Assembly (NCBI GenBank): GCA_947174275.1
Contig: CAMWIJ010000013.1
Coordinates: 1-50,281 of the forward strand
DNA from: an uncultured Muribaculaceae bacterium
GTDB taxonomy: Bacteria > Bacteroidota > Bacteroidia > Bacteroidales > Muribaculaceae
Direction of reading: 5' to 3'
DNA: 50,281 bases
Shown here: piece by piece, positions 16,639-24,508 of the stretch
How the letters are laid out: every line of letters starts with the position of its first letter
Numbering within the stretch: position 1 is the first letter of the stretch
The notes under the pieces: generated by a model
What the model was told of the DNA's origin: nothing
Database searches by the model: none
Seen by the model: the letters and a program-made list of their open reading frames with translations, nothing else
Translations under genes and position numbers: made by a program

Positions 16639-17505
16639 TCAGAACGGAATATAGTCGAGCGGACGGAGCGCCTGACCGTCGCGCCGCAGCTCAAACCGCA
16701 ACGGCACTTTATCGTTACGGCGATACTGGCCTATGCGCGAGTCGGCATCAATCGCCACTCCTGTGCGGGTATAAATCCTGCTTATGCCGGAATAACGCGA
16801 CAGATAGCCGTCGGGGTGCTGTATTATCACTACATAACCTTTGTCACCGTCAAGATACTGGTCGACTACCGTGCCACGGTTGATGGCATAGACCCCTGCC
16901 ACATCTTCCGTAACTTCGATCTGCGGCACAGCCGGATTATCGCCAGCGGTCACCATCGCATTCTTCACCGGGGGCACAAACAGCGGAGCCTCGGCAAGGA
17001 GAGGCTGGCGGTCCTCAAGGATGAAATTCTCACGCTCGCTATACATTCTGACAAATTCGCTTTCAGCCACGCCGCGCCCGGTCAGTGCAAGCGAATCAGG
17101 CAGTGAAACCACCATAAGCGAGTCAGAAACAGAACTGCGGTCGGCTGCAGTCATCATGCTGTCGGGAGCGATATCACCTGTCATGATGGCACTTACATTG
17201 CCCAGATAGCTGTCATATATCGCAAGCTGCCGCGCCAGGGAATCGGCTCGTGCGTCGACCTGAAGCAGATGACGCCGCTCGCTGCCGGTAAGATAACCGG
17301 GGAGAAACGTACGCAACGGCGTGAGCGAAATAAGCATCACCCCGGCGCTGAACACCGCCAGCAACGACACCGTAATCAGCAGTATCAGACGTTTATGCCC
17401 CATCTTCACTGTCCATATACGGTTCAGACTGTTCTCGTTGAACAGTGACAGACGATACCGTTTGGGCGTCTTGAACTCAATATTGCGACGTTTTTGCTTC
17501 TTCAT
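16639..17505 (-). CDS. Membrane-anchored degenerate M23/LytM protein
   Basis: A 288-residue protein with a basic cytoplasmic N-terminus (1-36), one membrane helix (about 37-62), a periplasmic linker with coiled-coil tendency (about 75-100), and a C-terminal LytM/M23-like fold (about 200-288: VAGVYAINRGTVVDQYL…GYVVIIQHPDGYLSRYSGI). In active enzymes the last motif is HxHFE; here the equivalent is VPLRFELRRDG (267-277), so both zinc histidines are missing, as is the usual first ligand. Like EnvC or NlpD, it is probably a non-catalytic regulator of peptidoglycan hydrolysis (inference). The start codon at 17503-17505 lies inside the left copy of the 23-bp repeat that bounds the restriction-modification cassette. 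Its transcript probably now comes from that cassette, whose last stop is 18 bp upstream. Confidence 0.82.
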   Translation of the reverse strand: MKKQKRRNIEFKTPKRYRLSLFNENSLNRIWTVKMGHKRLILLITVSLLAVFSAGVMLISLTPLRTFLPGYLTGSERRHLLQVDARADSLARQLAIYDSYLGNVSAIMTGDIAPDSMMTAADRSSVSDSLMVVSLPDSLALTGRGVAESEFVRMYSERENFILEDRQPLLAEAPLFVPPVKNAMVTAGDNPAVPQIEVTEDVAGVYAINRGTVVDQYLDGDKGYVVIIQHPDGYLSRYSGISRIYTRTGVAIDADSRIGQYRRNDKVPLRFELRRDGQALRPLDYIPF

Positions 17506-17513
17506 GTCACAAA
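17491..17513. repeat. Left 23-bp direct repeat of the RM cassette
   Basis: Begins TTTTTGCTTCTTCATG and ends CACAAA, identical to 20084-20106. It includes the M23 start codon (17503-17505). Bases outside the repeat differ on both sides. Confidence 0.9.
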
Positions 17514-17523
17514 TAAAAATGAT

Positions 17524-19329
17524 TTAAAAAGCGGAATACAATTCATCCAATTTCATATCAGTATAAGTATGCCATATTTCAAGCGGGAATTTCTTATATT
17601 CGTCAGACAACGATTTTAGAAACTCTATTTCAAAAACCAATCTGTAACCATTGGCAGACTCCTCATTTTTCTGACCCTCTTTTCTGGTTCCGACACGAAC
17701 TGTTTTTATCCTATATAGGTCACGCACACCACATCCGCTCAAATACGGTGCAAAATAACACAATCGATTCAGTTCAACAGTGGAAGGAAATCTTCTACCG
17801 GTATAATATAATGTAGCATTTCCATTAAAGAACTCGTGGATATTGTTTTTTTTCACATAGCAAACCAAGACATTATCATTTATCTGAGAAACACCGTATT
17901 CTTCATTCTGCATATCATTTGCCACACATGGAATTATGCCGTCGGGATACTCGGCAAACAGATTATAAAGATCAAGTTGTCTTATTTGTTTACCATTCAG
18001 TTTTAATTTTTCAGCATTGACCTCCGTCCTTTTTTTTATCACATTATCTTTCAGTTTACTGACTATTTCTGACACTGCTACAGTACAATCCTGAACATCA
18101 GACTGTTCAATCTGCTGAATATCATTAAACAATCTGATTAACGAACGGCCTACCGCCCATGCCAGATTTACAGGCACAGCATTACCTATCTGCTTGTATT
18201 TGCTACTCATTGTTCCCGCAAAAAGCCAATTATCGGGAAAAGTCTGTATTCTGGCATATTCTCTTACTGTCAATGGGCGAGTTTCCAATGGATGACAACG
18301 CTCCGTCTGCTTCTGACACGGCGAACATGTAAGAGTCAGAGATGGCTCATCAAGGGAAAGACGACGTGCCATTCCAGTCTTCCCTCCGCCTAACAACCAA
18401 CTTCCACCCATATAATCCTTAGCCACCTCTTCCGGAAGATTCCTCCAGTCCCCACCCTGCGGAACCAGACTAAGCACCTTTTGTTTTTTTGATGGATATT
18501 TTACACCTTCCGATTCCGGAACATCAACAGGATAAATGATACTTTTGTAAAAGGCATCTCTAAGAGTAAGTACCTGCATGTATGGCGAAGGCCATTGAAA
18601 ACGAACCTTATCGGCCAAATCATTTCTTATAGCAATCAAAATAAGACGCTCCCGCTTTTGTGGAACCTGATACATTATAGCTTTCAACACTCGGGGCTCC
18701 ACAAGTGTATACCCAAGTTCAGCTATCGTATTTTTAATAGTAGCAAATGTACGTCCATTGTCATGCGAAATCAACCCCTTGACATTCTCTCCCATAAAAA
18801 CTTTCGGGCGAATTTCTTTTACCGCTCTGGCTAATTCAAAAAAGAGTGTTCCTCGAGTGTCATTAAATCCGCCTTGCTTACCGGCATAGGAGAATGCCTG
18901 ACAGGGAAATCCGCCAGACAAGAAATCTACTTTATCACGTAAAGGCGAAAAGTCAACATCACACACATCTCCCTCTATAACAGTCCATTGAGGACGATTC
19001 AGACGTAACGTATTGCAGGCATATTTATCAAATTCATTAAGCAGCACATGTTTAAATCCGGCCAATGACATACCAAGAGCAAGCCCTCCGCCTCCTGCAA
19101 AGAGTTCCACAGAAGTAAATTGGCGCAATGGGACTACATCATATTCGGCATCCCAATCGCCATGCAGAATCTCTTTTACTTCGGGGACGGACTCTAATTC
19201 TTCCAGATAAAAGCCTTTCATCCCGTTTTCAATACGTAATGGATAAATACCATTGTCAGCCCATTTTTGAACCGTAGCATTAGAGGTGCCGACCAAAGCC
19301 GCAAAGTTATTCAGTGATATGAACTGCAT
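17524..19329 (-). CDS. DNA (cytosine-5)-methyltransferase with N-terminal HTH and C-terminal extension
   Basis: A 601-residue modification enzyme that transfers methyl from S-adenosylmethionine to C5 of cytosine in its recognition site. Residues about 1-55 form a MerR/excisionase-like helix-turn-helix (NFAALVGTSNATVQKWADNG…GFYLEEL). The catalytic core shows motif I (SVELFAGGGGLALGM, 73-87), motif IV with the nucleophile Cys143 (GGFPCQAFSYAGKQGG), motif VI (ENV, 181-183), motif VIII (QVPQKRERLILIAIR, 221-235) and motif X (GNAVPVNLA, 382-390); the target-recognition region lies between VIII and X. About 200 further residues (400-601) match nothing I recognise. It starts 2 bp after the endonuclease stop, so the pair is cotranscribed. 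HTH-bearing methyltransferases such as M.EcoRII regulate their own operon, which is plausible here. Codon use differs from neighbours. Confidence 0.93.
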   Translation of the reverse strand: MQFISLNNFAALVGTSNATVQKWADNGIYPLRIENGMKGFYLEELESVPEVKEILHGDWDAEYDVVPLRQFTSVELFAGGGGLALGMSLAGFKHVLLNEFDKYACNTLRLNRPQWTVIEGDVCDVDFSPLRDKVDFLSGGFPCQAFSYAGKQGGFNDTRGTLFFELARAVKEIRPKVFMGENVKGLISHDNGRTFATIKNTIAELGYTLVEPRVLKAIMYQVPQKRERLILIAIRNDLADKVRFQWPSPYMQVLTLRDAFYKSIIYPVDVPESEGVKYPSKKQKVLSLVPQGGDWRNLPEEVAKDYMGGSWLLGGGKTGMARRLSLDEPSLTLTCSPCQKQTERCHPLETRPLTVREYARIQTFPDNWLFAGTMSSKYKQIGNAVPVNLAWAVGRSLIRLFNDIQQIEQSDVQDCTVAVSEIVSKLKDNVIKKRTEVNAEKLKLNGKQIRQLDLYNLFAEYPDGIIPCVANDMQNEEYGVSQINDNVLVCYVKKNNIHEFFNGNATLYYTGRRFPSTVELNRLCYFAPYLSGCGVRDLYRIKTVRVGTRKEGQKNEESANGYRLVFEIEFLKSLSDEYKKFPLEIWHTYTDMKLDELYSAF

Positions 19330-19331
19330 AA

Positions 19332-20042
19332 TTATAATCCGCCTTTTTGTATAATTTCTTCTGCAATCTCTGCAACCTTTTGTCTGATGAGATAACTGCC
19401 ATTTATTCCATCTTCCTCAACAACCTCACCAAATGCTTTGGCCAATTGATAATAAAAAGTTCTGTCTCCTGTCAGATGTTCCCAGAATTCAGCCCCGCAA
19501 TATACAGGATATGTCGTAGAAATCGTCTTATAATTGGCAGAAATACGCTCGCCATACAGCACTCCGACAATCATATCGTCTAATTGCAATGGGATTCTGT
19601 CGAGACGAGCCTTTCCAATAAGACGTTTAAAATGGCCTAAAATCGTATCGACATCATCCTTATTGATTGTTTGCGGGCCGGCTTTACATTGGCAATATTT
19701 TTTTCTACCGTCAATTGCATCTATAAATTCTATATCGACGCCATCAATACCTGAGGCACAACCGGCCACTTGTGCAAGTTGAGATATGAAGATCTGTATA
19801 TTCTGTCCGAAACTTGTATTTACACTCGTACCCAGAATTCGTGGATAGACCAAAGCCTTAGCCATTGACTCCGGCGTAGTATCACCACATAAAAACGCCG
19901 CAAGATAATTAATCAAAAAGGGATTTATATCAAAATCCTTTAATTTTAATTTTTGAAGATTCTTTATGTGATTGGGTATTATTGATGTTCTGAAATAATT
20001 TTTCCCACTTTCAATAATTGCCATTTTCTGTGCTTCTGTCAT
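19332..20042 (-). CDS. Type II restriction endonuclease (PD-(D/E)XK-like, PmeII/Eco47II-like)
   Basis: A 236-residue protein preceding the cytosine methyltransferase by 2 bp. The stretch GIDGVDIEFIDAIDGRKKYCQCKAGPQTINKDD (98-130, shown in part) has the shape of a PD-(D/E)XK nuclease core: an acidic residue (Asp103 or Asp108) on one strand and QCK (118-120) on the next, with Gln in place of the usual Glu. The KYCQ-K-AGP-TINKDD pattern recalls the PmeII/Eco47II group of type II endonucleases; that assignment is from memory and tentative. Role: cleaves DNA unmethylated at the site protected by the partner. The start at 20040-20042 is the only suitable ATG near the upstream palindrome. AT-rich composition marks it as acquired. 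Confidence 0.82.
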   Translation of the reverse strand: MTEAQKMAIIESGKNYFRTSIIPNHIKNLQKLKLKDFDINPFLINYLAAFLCGDTTPESMAKALVYPRILGTSVNTSFGQNIQIFISQLAQVAGCASGIDGVDIEFIDAIDGRKKYCQCKAGPQTINKDDVDTILGHFKRLIGKARLDRIPLQLDDMIVGVLYGERISANYKTISTTYPVYCGAEFWEHLTGDRTFYYQLAKAFGEVVEEDGINGSYLIRQKVAEIAEEIIQKGGL

Positions 20043-20061
20043 AATGTAGTCAATATATTTG

Positions 20062-20071
20062 GCCTATAGGC
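20062..20071. promoter_or_regulatory. Palindrome upstream of the RM operon
   Basis: GCCTATAGGC is a perfect 10-bp palindrome 20-29 bp upstream of the endonuclease start, inside the cassette. It is a candidate operator for the methyltransferase HTH domain. The same 10-mer also occurs at 37798-37807 in the purM terminator loop, so specificity is unproven. Confidence 0.35.
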
Positions 20072-20083
20072 GAATTTATCATG

Positions 20084-20106
20084 TTTTTGCTTCTTCATGT
20101 CACAAA
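20084..20106. repeat. Right 23-bp direct repeat of the RM cassette
   Basis: Identical to 17491-17513. This copy carries a truncated relic of the M23 gene start (complement of CAT at 20095-20097 and the next few codons) still attached to the ancestral upstream region. Confidence 0.9.
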
Positions 20107-20131
20107 GTTAATAAAAAAATCATTAACTTTG
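20103..20131. promoter_or_regulatory. Symmetric divergent promoter region
   Basis: CAAAGTTAAT (20103-20112) and ATTAACTTTG (20122-20131) are perfect inverted arms around a 9-bp A-rich spacer. Each contains the -7 box TAACTTTG, one firing rightward to the LysM gene, the other leftward toward the relic of the M23 start. No clear -33 TTG is visible for either. The palindrome could equally be an operator. Confidence 0.5.
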
Positions 20132-20164
20132 TCATTACGTTTGTATACTTCAACATCAGAATAT

Positions 20165-22036
20165 ATGACACTGATACATTTCATAAAAAGAGGCCTGGTG
20201 TCAGCGGTTTTGACAATGGCGGCCGCAATGCCCGCCTCTGCCATCGACCTGCCTGTGACCACTGTAAACGGCAAAGACTACTATTATTATGACGTACAAC
20301 CCAAGGAAACGCTTTTTTCCCTCTCTCAGCGTCTCGGCATATCACGTGAGGAAATCATCAGCTACAATCCCGGCGTCGACGGCGGCCTGAAAGCTTATAC
20401 CCGCCTGTATTTTCCGGTGGAATCCGGATTATCTGCCATCGCCGACGGCGACCATGTCACCACAACGCACGACGTAAAGAAGGGAGAGACCCTCTACGGC
20501 GTTGCAAAAAAATACGGCATAAGCGTCGACCGGCTCATAGCGCTCAACCCCTCGGCCCGCGATGGAATCAAATCGGGCGACCGGCTCGTCATCATGCAGG
20601 AAAATGCCGAAACGCCACAGCCCGTGGCAGCCGTCAGCCATACCGGAGGCACGCACACCATATCGCAGGGCGAGACCCTTTACCGCATAGCCGTCAACAA
20701 CGGCATAACCGTGGAGCAGCTTCTGGCCGCCAATCCCGAGCTTGACGCCTACAATTATTCGGAAGGCACTTTGATAAACATTCCCGAAGGCACTGCCGAA
20801 CCACACGCCACACCCCACGTGACTCAAGCCGAAGCCCCGCAGCATGCGGCAAGCGAGTCCGTGTCAGTTCCGGCAACTACAGATATCGCAGAAAACAGCG
20901 ATGAAGCAACCGCTGACATCGCGTCACATAATCCGGTGCCCGCGGCCGATATCGCGGATGTAACCGACACACCCTATAATATCGCAGTAATGCTGCCATT
21001 TCTGCTTGATGAAGAAAAAATAGGCAAAGACGCTGAAAACTTCACCGAATTTTACCGCGGATTTCTGCTTGCAGCCAAAAACCTCAGCAACTCCGGACGC
21101 CATGTCAACATACACGCCTACGACACCCGCGGCAATCTCGACACCGTCAAAGAGCTTATGGCCCGCGACGAGATGGCACAGGTCGACATGTTTGTGGCTC
21201 CCGCATCGGCTGCCGAACTCGACTATATAATATCACAGGCTGACAGCGACCGCCAGTTCGTGTTCAACACTTTTGCCGTTCGCAGCAATTCATGGCAGAC
21301 AAATTCCAATGTGCTTCAGGCCAACATTCCCCACACGATGATGTATCAGCGCGCCATCGATGCGTTCATCAACGAGATGGACGGACGTATCCCCGTATTT
21401 GTGCAGCGCATCGGAGCCACTGCCGACAAAGAGGAATTCACCTCGATGCTCAAATCGCAACTGTCTGACAGAGGAATTGCTTTCAAGGAAATAACCTTCG
21501 AGACGACTCTGAATGATGAAGATTTTGCAGGTTACGACACCGGAAGTTCATACGTGATAGTGCCTCTTTCGAGCTCGGCCGCCGAGTTCAACAAGATTGC
21601 ACCCGGAGCAAAACGTTTCAAGGAGTCGCTTGGCTCAGAGACCGCTCTGACAATATTCGGATATCCCGAATGGCTCACTTTCCGCGGAGAGCGCAAGGAA
21701 AATCTCGGAGCGTTAAATGCCGTAATCTACTCCCGTTTCTATTATGACGACACCTATTATCCGGCCAAACGCTTCGCCGACACATACAGGCAGGCCTACG
21801 GCCGCGACATGAATTCGGCAGTGCCTTCACAGGCAATCATGGGCTATGACGTCGCCAACTTCATCATCAAGTCAATGCGTGCCAACAACGGAGACTTCCA
21901 TTCAGAAGTAGCCCCCGTAGAAGGACTGCAGACCGATTTCATTTTCTCCGACAGCAACTGCGAGGGACTTGTCAACACTTCGGTCGAACTTATCAAATTC
22001 AAGGACGGAGGCTTTACCGAGCACCGTAATATCTAA
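20165..22036 (+). CDS. LysM-repeat protein with periplasmic-binding-protein-like domain
   Basis: A 623-residue exported protein. I start it at the ATG 20165-20167, because this gives a good signal peptide (MTLIHFIKRGLVSAVLTMAA, cleavage near SAI-DLP); an upstream frame would run into the RM repeat. Three LysM modules follow at about 42-84, 101-144 and 163-208 (KKGETLYGVAKKYGIS, SQGETLYRIAVNNGIT), then a Pro/Ala/Thr-rich linker and, from about 277, a type I periplasmic-binding-protein-like fold (YNIAVMLPFLLDEE…FYRGFLLAAKNL…GYDVANFIIKSM). LysM binds peptidoglycan glycan chains. The second domain has the shape seen in LpoA and amino-acid-binding proteins. Inferred: a wall-anchored periplasmic protein that may control synthesis or turnover of peptidoglycan. 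The next gene starts 6 bp after the stop, so the two form an operon. Confidence 0.85.
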   Translation: MTLIHFIKRGLVSAVLTMAAAMPASAIDLPVTTVNGKDYYYYDVQPKETLFSLSQRLGISREEIISYNPGVDGGLKAYTRLYFPVESGLSAIADGDHVTTTHDVKKGETLYGVAKKYGISVDRLIALNPSARDGIKSGDRLVIMQENAETPQPVAAVSHTGGTHTISQGETLYRIAVNNGITVEQLLAANPELDAYNYSEGTLINIPEGTAEPHATPHVTQAEAPQHAASESVSVPATTDIAENSDEATADIASHNPVPAADIADVTDTPYNIAVMLPFLLDEEKIGKDAENFTEFYRGFLLAAKNLSNSGRHVNIHAYDTRGNLDTVKELMARDEMAQVDMFVAPASAAELDYIISQADSDRQFVFNTFAVRSNSWQTNSNVLQANIPHTMMYQRAIDAFINEMDGRIPVFVQRIGATADKEEFTSMLKSQLSDRGIAFKEITFETTLNDEDFAGYDTGSSYVIVPLSSSAAEFNKIAPGAKRFKESLGSETALTIFGYPEWLTFRGERKENLGALNAVIYSRFYYDDTYYPAKRFADTYRQAYGRDMNSAVPSQAIMGYDVANFIIKSMRANNGDFHSEVAPVEGLQTDFIFSDSNCEGLVNTSVELIKFKDGGFTEHRNI

Positions 22037-22042
22037 ATCTGT

Positions 22043-22726
22043 ATGATGCGTCGTATATTATTACTGCTGACCGCAATCACCGGCATCCTGTCGGTCAAGG
22101 CCCAGACCCATTACATACCCCACGTGTGGGTCGGCGGACACGCCGGAATCACCATGTCGGAAATGTCGTTCTCCCCTTCCGTCAGACAATCGATGACGCA
22201 GGGCATGACGGCCGGCGTGTCATTCAGATATGCCGAAGAGCGCCACGTGGGACTTATCGCCGAATTCAACGTCAGCCAACGGGGCTGGAAAGAAGATTTC
22301 GAGGAAGCGCCATTCAGCTATTCGCGCAAACTGACATATCTTGAAGTGCCCATACTGACCCATATATTCTTCGGGTCGTCAAAATTCAAGGGATTTGTCA
22401 ATCTCGGTCCGGTGGTGGGATATATGGTCGGCGACAACATCACTGCCGACTTCGACTATGCGCATCCCGACCAGGTGCCGGGATTTCCCATCGCCAACCG
22501 CTCGACCGAGCAGATGTCGATGGATATAAAAAACAAATTCGACTACGGCATCACAGCCGGCGCAGGCTGCGAATTTGTCATAAAGCGCCGTCACGCATTC
22601 ATGCTCGAGGCCCGCTATTATTTCGGTCTTGGCAACATTTATCCATCAAGCAAAAAAGACACATTCAGCGCATCGCGCGGCACATCGATACTTGTGACAC
22701 TCGGCTATATGTTCCGTCTGAAATAA
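22043..22726 (+). CDS. PorT-like outer membrane beta-barrel protein
   Basis: A 227-residue protein with a signal peptide (about 1-20, ending VKAQ) and a pattern of eight or so amphipathic strands typical of the PorT family (outer-membrane protein beta-barrel, PF13568): VGGHAGITMSEMSF, VSFRYAEERHVGLIAEFNVSQRGWK, KLTYLEVPILTHIFFG, FVNLGPVVGYMVGD, and a C-terminal strand ending LGYMFRLK. PorT itself is needed for type IX secretion in Porphyromonas, and this window has T9SS-type cargo tails, but many paralogues exist and the role is not provable here. It is cotranscribed with the LysM gene and convergent with tatD. Confidence 0.8.
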   Translation: MMRRILLLLTAITGILSVKAQTHYIPHVWVGGHAGITMSEMSFSPSVRQSMTQGMTAGVSFRYAEERHVGLIAEFNVSQRGWKEDFEEAPFSYSRKLTYLEVPILTHIFFGSSKFKGFVNLGPVVGYMVGDNITADFDYAHPDQVPGFPIANRSTEQMSMDIKNKFDYGITAGAGCEFVIKRRHAFMLEARYYFGLGNIYPSSKKDTFSASRGTSILVTLGYMFRLK

Positions 22727-22749
22727 TCGGCCGGCCGTTTGCCACACCT

Positions 22750-23520
22750 TTATATTCCGAAAAGACGCCGGGCCGACGCCGAGGTGACCTCGTCGACAAC
22801 GGTCACCGGCAGACCTAACGTATCGGCCACATATCCCGCCGTATGTATCAGGTAGGCGCTCTCGTTGCGCTTGCCGCGCTTAGGCACGGGAGCAAGATAA
22901 GGAGAGTCGGTCTCCAGCAGTATTCGCTCAATGCCTATGGCCGGAAGCACGTCGCGCAGACCGGAATTTTTGAATGTCACTATGCCGTTGATGCCCAAAT
23001 AGAAATCACCGCGCCGGCGTATTCGCTCCACATCAGCCGCCGAGCCGCCGAAACTGTGAAACACACCTTCCGGCACCTTTTCAAGTGAATCGATCACTTC
23101 AAGCACCTCATCCAGACCTTCGCGGCAATGTATGATCACAGGGAGGCCGCGCCCGGCGGCCAGAGCCATCTGCAGGCCGAACACCTCCATCTGCCGCTCA
23201 CGATACTGCCGGTCCCAGTAAAGGTCGATACCTATCTCCCCTATCGCCACATAATCACCGGCATGCTGTGAAAGTTCGTCATACACATATCCGAGCTGTG
23301 CTTCGGCGCTTTCCGCGCCGACTTCCGTAGGATGATGGCCGATAGCCATGAAAGTGTTCTGCGGATAAAGCCCGTGCAGCCTGCGCATCGGCTCGAGCGT
23401 GGAGCGGTCGACATTTGGCAATATCATAGTCTCCACTCCGGCGGCTATGGCACGTTCGACAGCCGCCCCGTTGTCGGGGGCGAACTCATCAAGATAGAGA
23501 TGTGTGTGAGTATCAATCAT
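22750..23520 (-). CDS. tatD: TatD family metal-dependent hydrolase
   Basis: A 256-residue TIM-barrel hydrolase. MIDTHTHLYLDEF gives the HxH metal ligands (His5, His7); AIGEIGIDLYWD carries the bridging Glu; VIIHCREG and FHSFGG carry the next His residues; LLETDSPYLAPVP the final Asp. Family members are Mg2+-dependent 3'-5' DNA/RNA exonucleases used in DNA repair and fragmentation, though some act on other substrates. It is the last gene of the minus-strand run that starts at DUF4250-uvrD, 13 bp after the polyprenyl synthase, and is convergent with the PorT-like gene. Confidence 0.93.
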   Translation of the reverse strand: MIDTHTHLYLDEFAPDNGAAVERAIAAGVETMILPNVDRSTLEPMRRLHGLYPQNTFMAIGHHPTEVGAESAEAQLGYVYDELSQHAGDYVAIGEIGIDLYWDRQYRERQMEVFGLQMALAAGRGLPVIIHCREGLDEVLEVIDSLEKVPEGVFHSFGGSAADVERIRRRGDFYLGINGIVTFKNSGLRDVLPAIGIERILLETDSPYLAPVPKRGKRNESAYLIHTAGYVADTLGLPVTVVDEVTSASARRLFGI

Positions 23521-23533
23521 AATTTACTTACGG

Positions 23534-24496
23534 TTATTTTTTTCTTCCGATAAGCGAATGTGCGAAATCGACAAAAAACTGACGTGCGTCGGCTGACAGA
23601 CCCGCTCCGTTCAATGCCTGCACGGCACATTCCAGATAACGTTCGACCTCGCGCTCCCCTTTGTCACGAAGGCCAAGACGGTCATACACACCGCGAACGG
23701 CATCGATTTTCTCCGCACCGGCCGCCTTGCGGTCATATATCTCCGACATCTCGTCGTGAGCCTCGGCCATAGCGCAGATATGAAGCCATGTATGCTTGTC
23801 GTTAAGAATGTCGCCACCGATAGGTTTGCCGAGCGTGGCCTCATCTCCATATACATCAAGTATGTCATCCTGTATCTGGAAAGCGATGCCGAGGCTTATG
23901 CCATACTCGCGGAAAGCCTTCAGGGCAGAAGCCGCCGCATTGCCGCAGATGGCGCCTATGCAGCAGGCTCCGGCGAGCAGTTCGCCGGTCTTCAGTGATA
24001 TCATGTCGATATATTCGTCGAGGGTGACATCACCGCGCCGCTCGAAATCCATATCATATTGCTGTCCGCGGTCAACAGCCAGCGCCGTAGTGTTGAAGCA
24101 GTCGATCATTGCCAGACGCTGAGAGTCGGCATAGCCGCTTGACACCATGCACGACATCGCCACCGACAGCATCGTGTCGCCCGACAGAATAGCCTGCGCT
24201 TCCGACCATTTTTTCCATACGGCCTGCCGGCCGCGGCGCGTGGGCGAGTTATCCATTATGTCATCATGCAGCAGAGTGAAATTGTGATAGAGCTCGACAC
24301 CAAGAGCCGGACGCACAGCCTTTTCAACATCGGCTTGCAGAGCATCGGCCACAGCCAGGGTGAGCACCGGACGCAACCGTTTCCCCTCACCTTCCATCGT
24401 GTAGCGTATAGGGTCGAAAAGCGATGCCGGACCATCGTAAGTCATGGCGGCAATCGCAGCATTGATTATTCCTGAATATTCCTTTATGGTTTTCAT
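23534..24496 (-). CDS. Polyprenyl (trans-prenyl) diphosphate synthase
   Basis: A 320-residue isoprenyl chain-elongating enzyme. It condenses isopentenyl diphosphate with allylic diphosphates. The first aspartate-rich motif is DDIMD (78-82) followed by NSPTRRG; the second is DDILD (210-214) after GIAFQIQ; GKRLRP (38-43) binds diphosphate. Phe73, five residues before the first motif, favours a short to medium product (farnesyl or geranylgeranyl size) by the usual rule, but product length should be regarded as open. The product feeds quinones, undecaprenyl carrier or other lipids. It lies 12 bp after radC and 13 bp before tatD in a compact operon. Confidence 0.92.
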   Translation of the reverse strand: MKTIKEYSGIINAAIAAMTYDGPASLFDPIRYTMEGEGKRLRPVLTLAVADALQADVEKAVRPALGVELYHNFTLLHDDIMDNSPTRRGRQAVWKKWSEAQAILSGDTMLSVAMSCMVSSGYADSQRLAMIDCFNTTALAVDRGQQYDMDFERRGDVTLDEYIDMISLKTGELLAGACCIGAICGNAAASALKAFREYGISLGIAFQIQDDILDVYGDEATLGKPIGGDILNDKHTWLHICAMAEAHDEMSEIYDRKAAGAEKIDAVRGVYDRLGLRDKGEREVERYLECAVQALNGAGLSADARQFFVDFAHSLIGRKK

Positions 24497-24508
24497 CTTT
24501 TATAATTT

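Larger units (their letters stand above)
17491..20106 (-). mobile_element. Restriction-modification cassette bounded by 23-bp direct repeats
   Basis: Two minus-strand genes (endonuclease then cytosine methyltransferase) lie precisely between two identical 23-bp sequences at 17491-17513 and 20084-20106. The repeat contains the first codons of the M23 gene. The cassette is visibly richer in A and T, with A/T-ending codons, than its neighbours, indicating transfer. There is no transposase, integrase or terminal inverted repeat. Removing 17514-20106 restores a normal divergent M23/LysM intergenic region. The pattern matches insertion with long target duplication, a mode reported for restriction-modification genes in other bacteria. 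Confidence 0.8.

Noticed and set aside
17491-20106. The RM region as a transposon or integrative element
   Set aside because: No transposase, recombinase, terminal inverted repeats or tRNA attachment site; only the direct repeats bound it.
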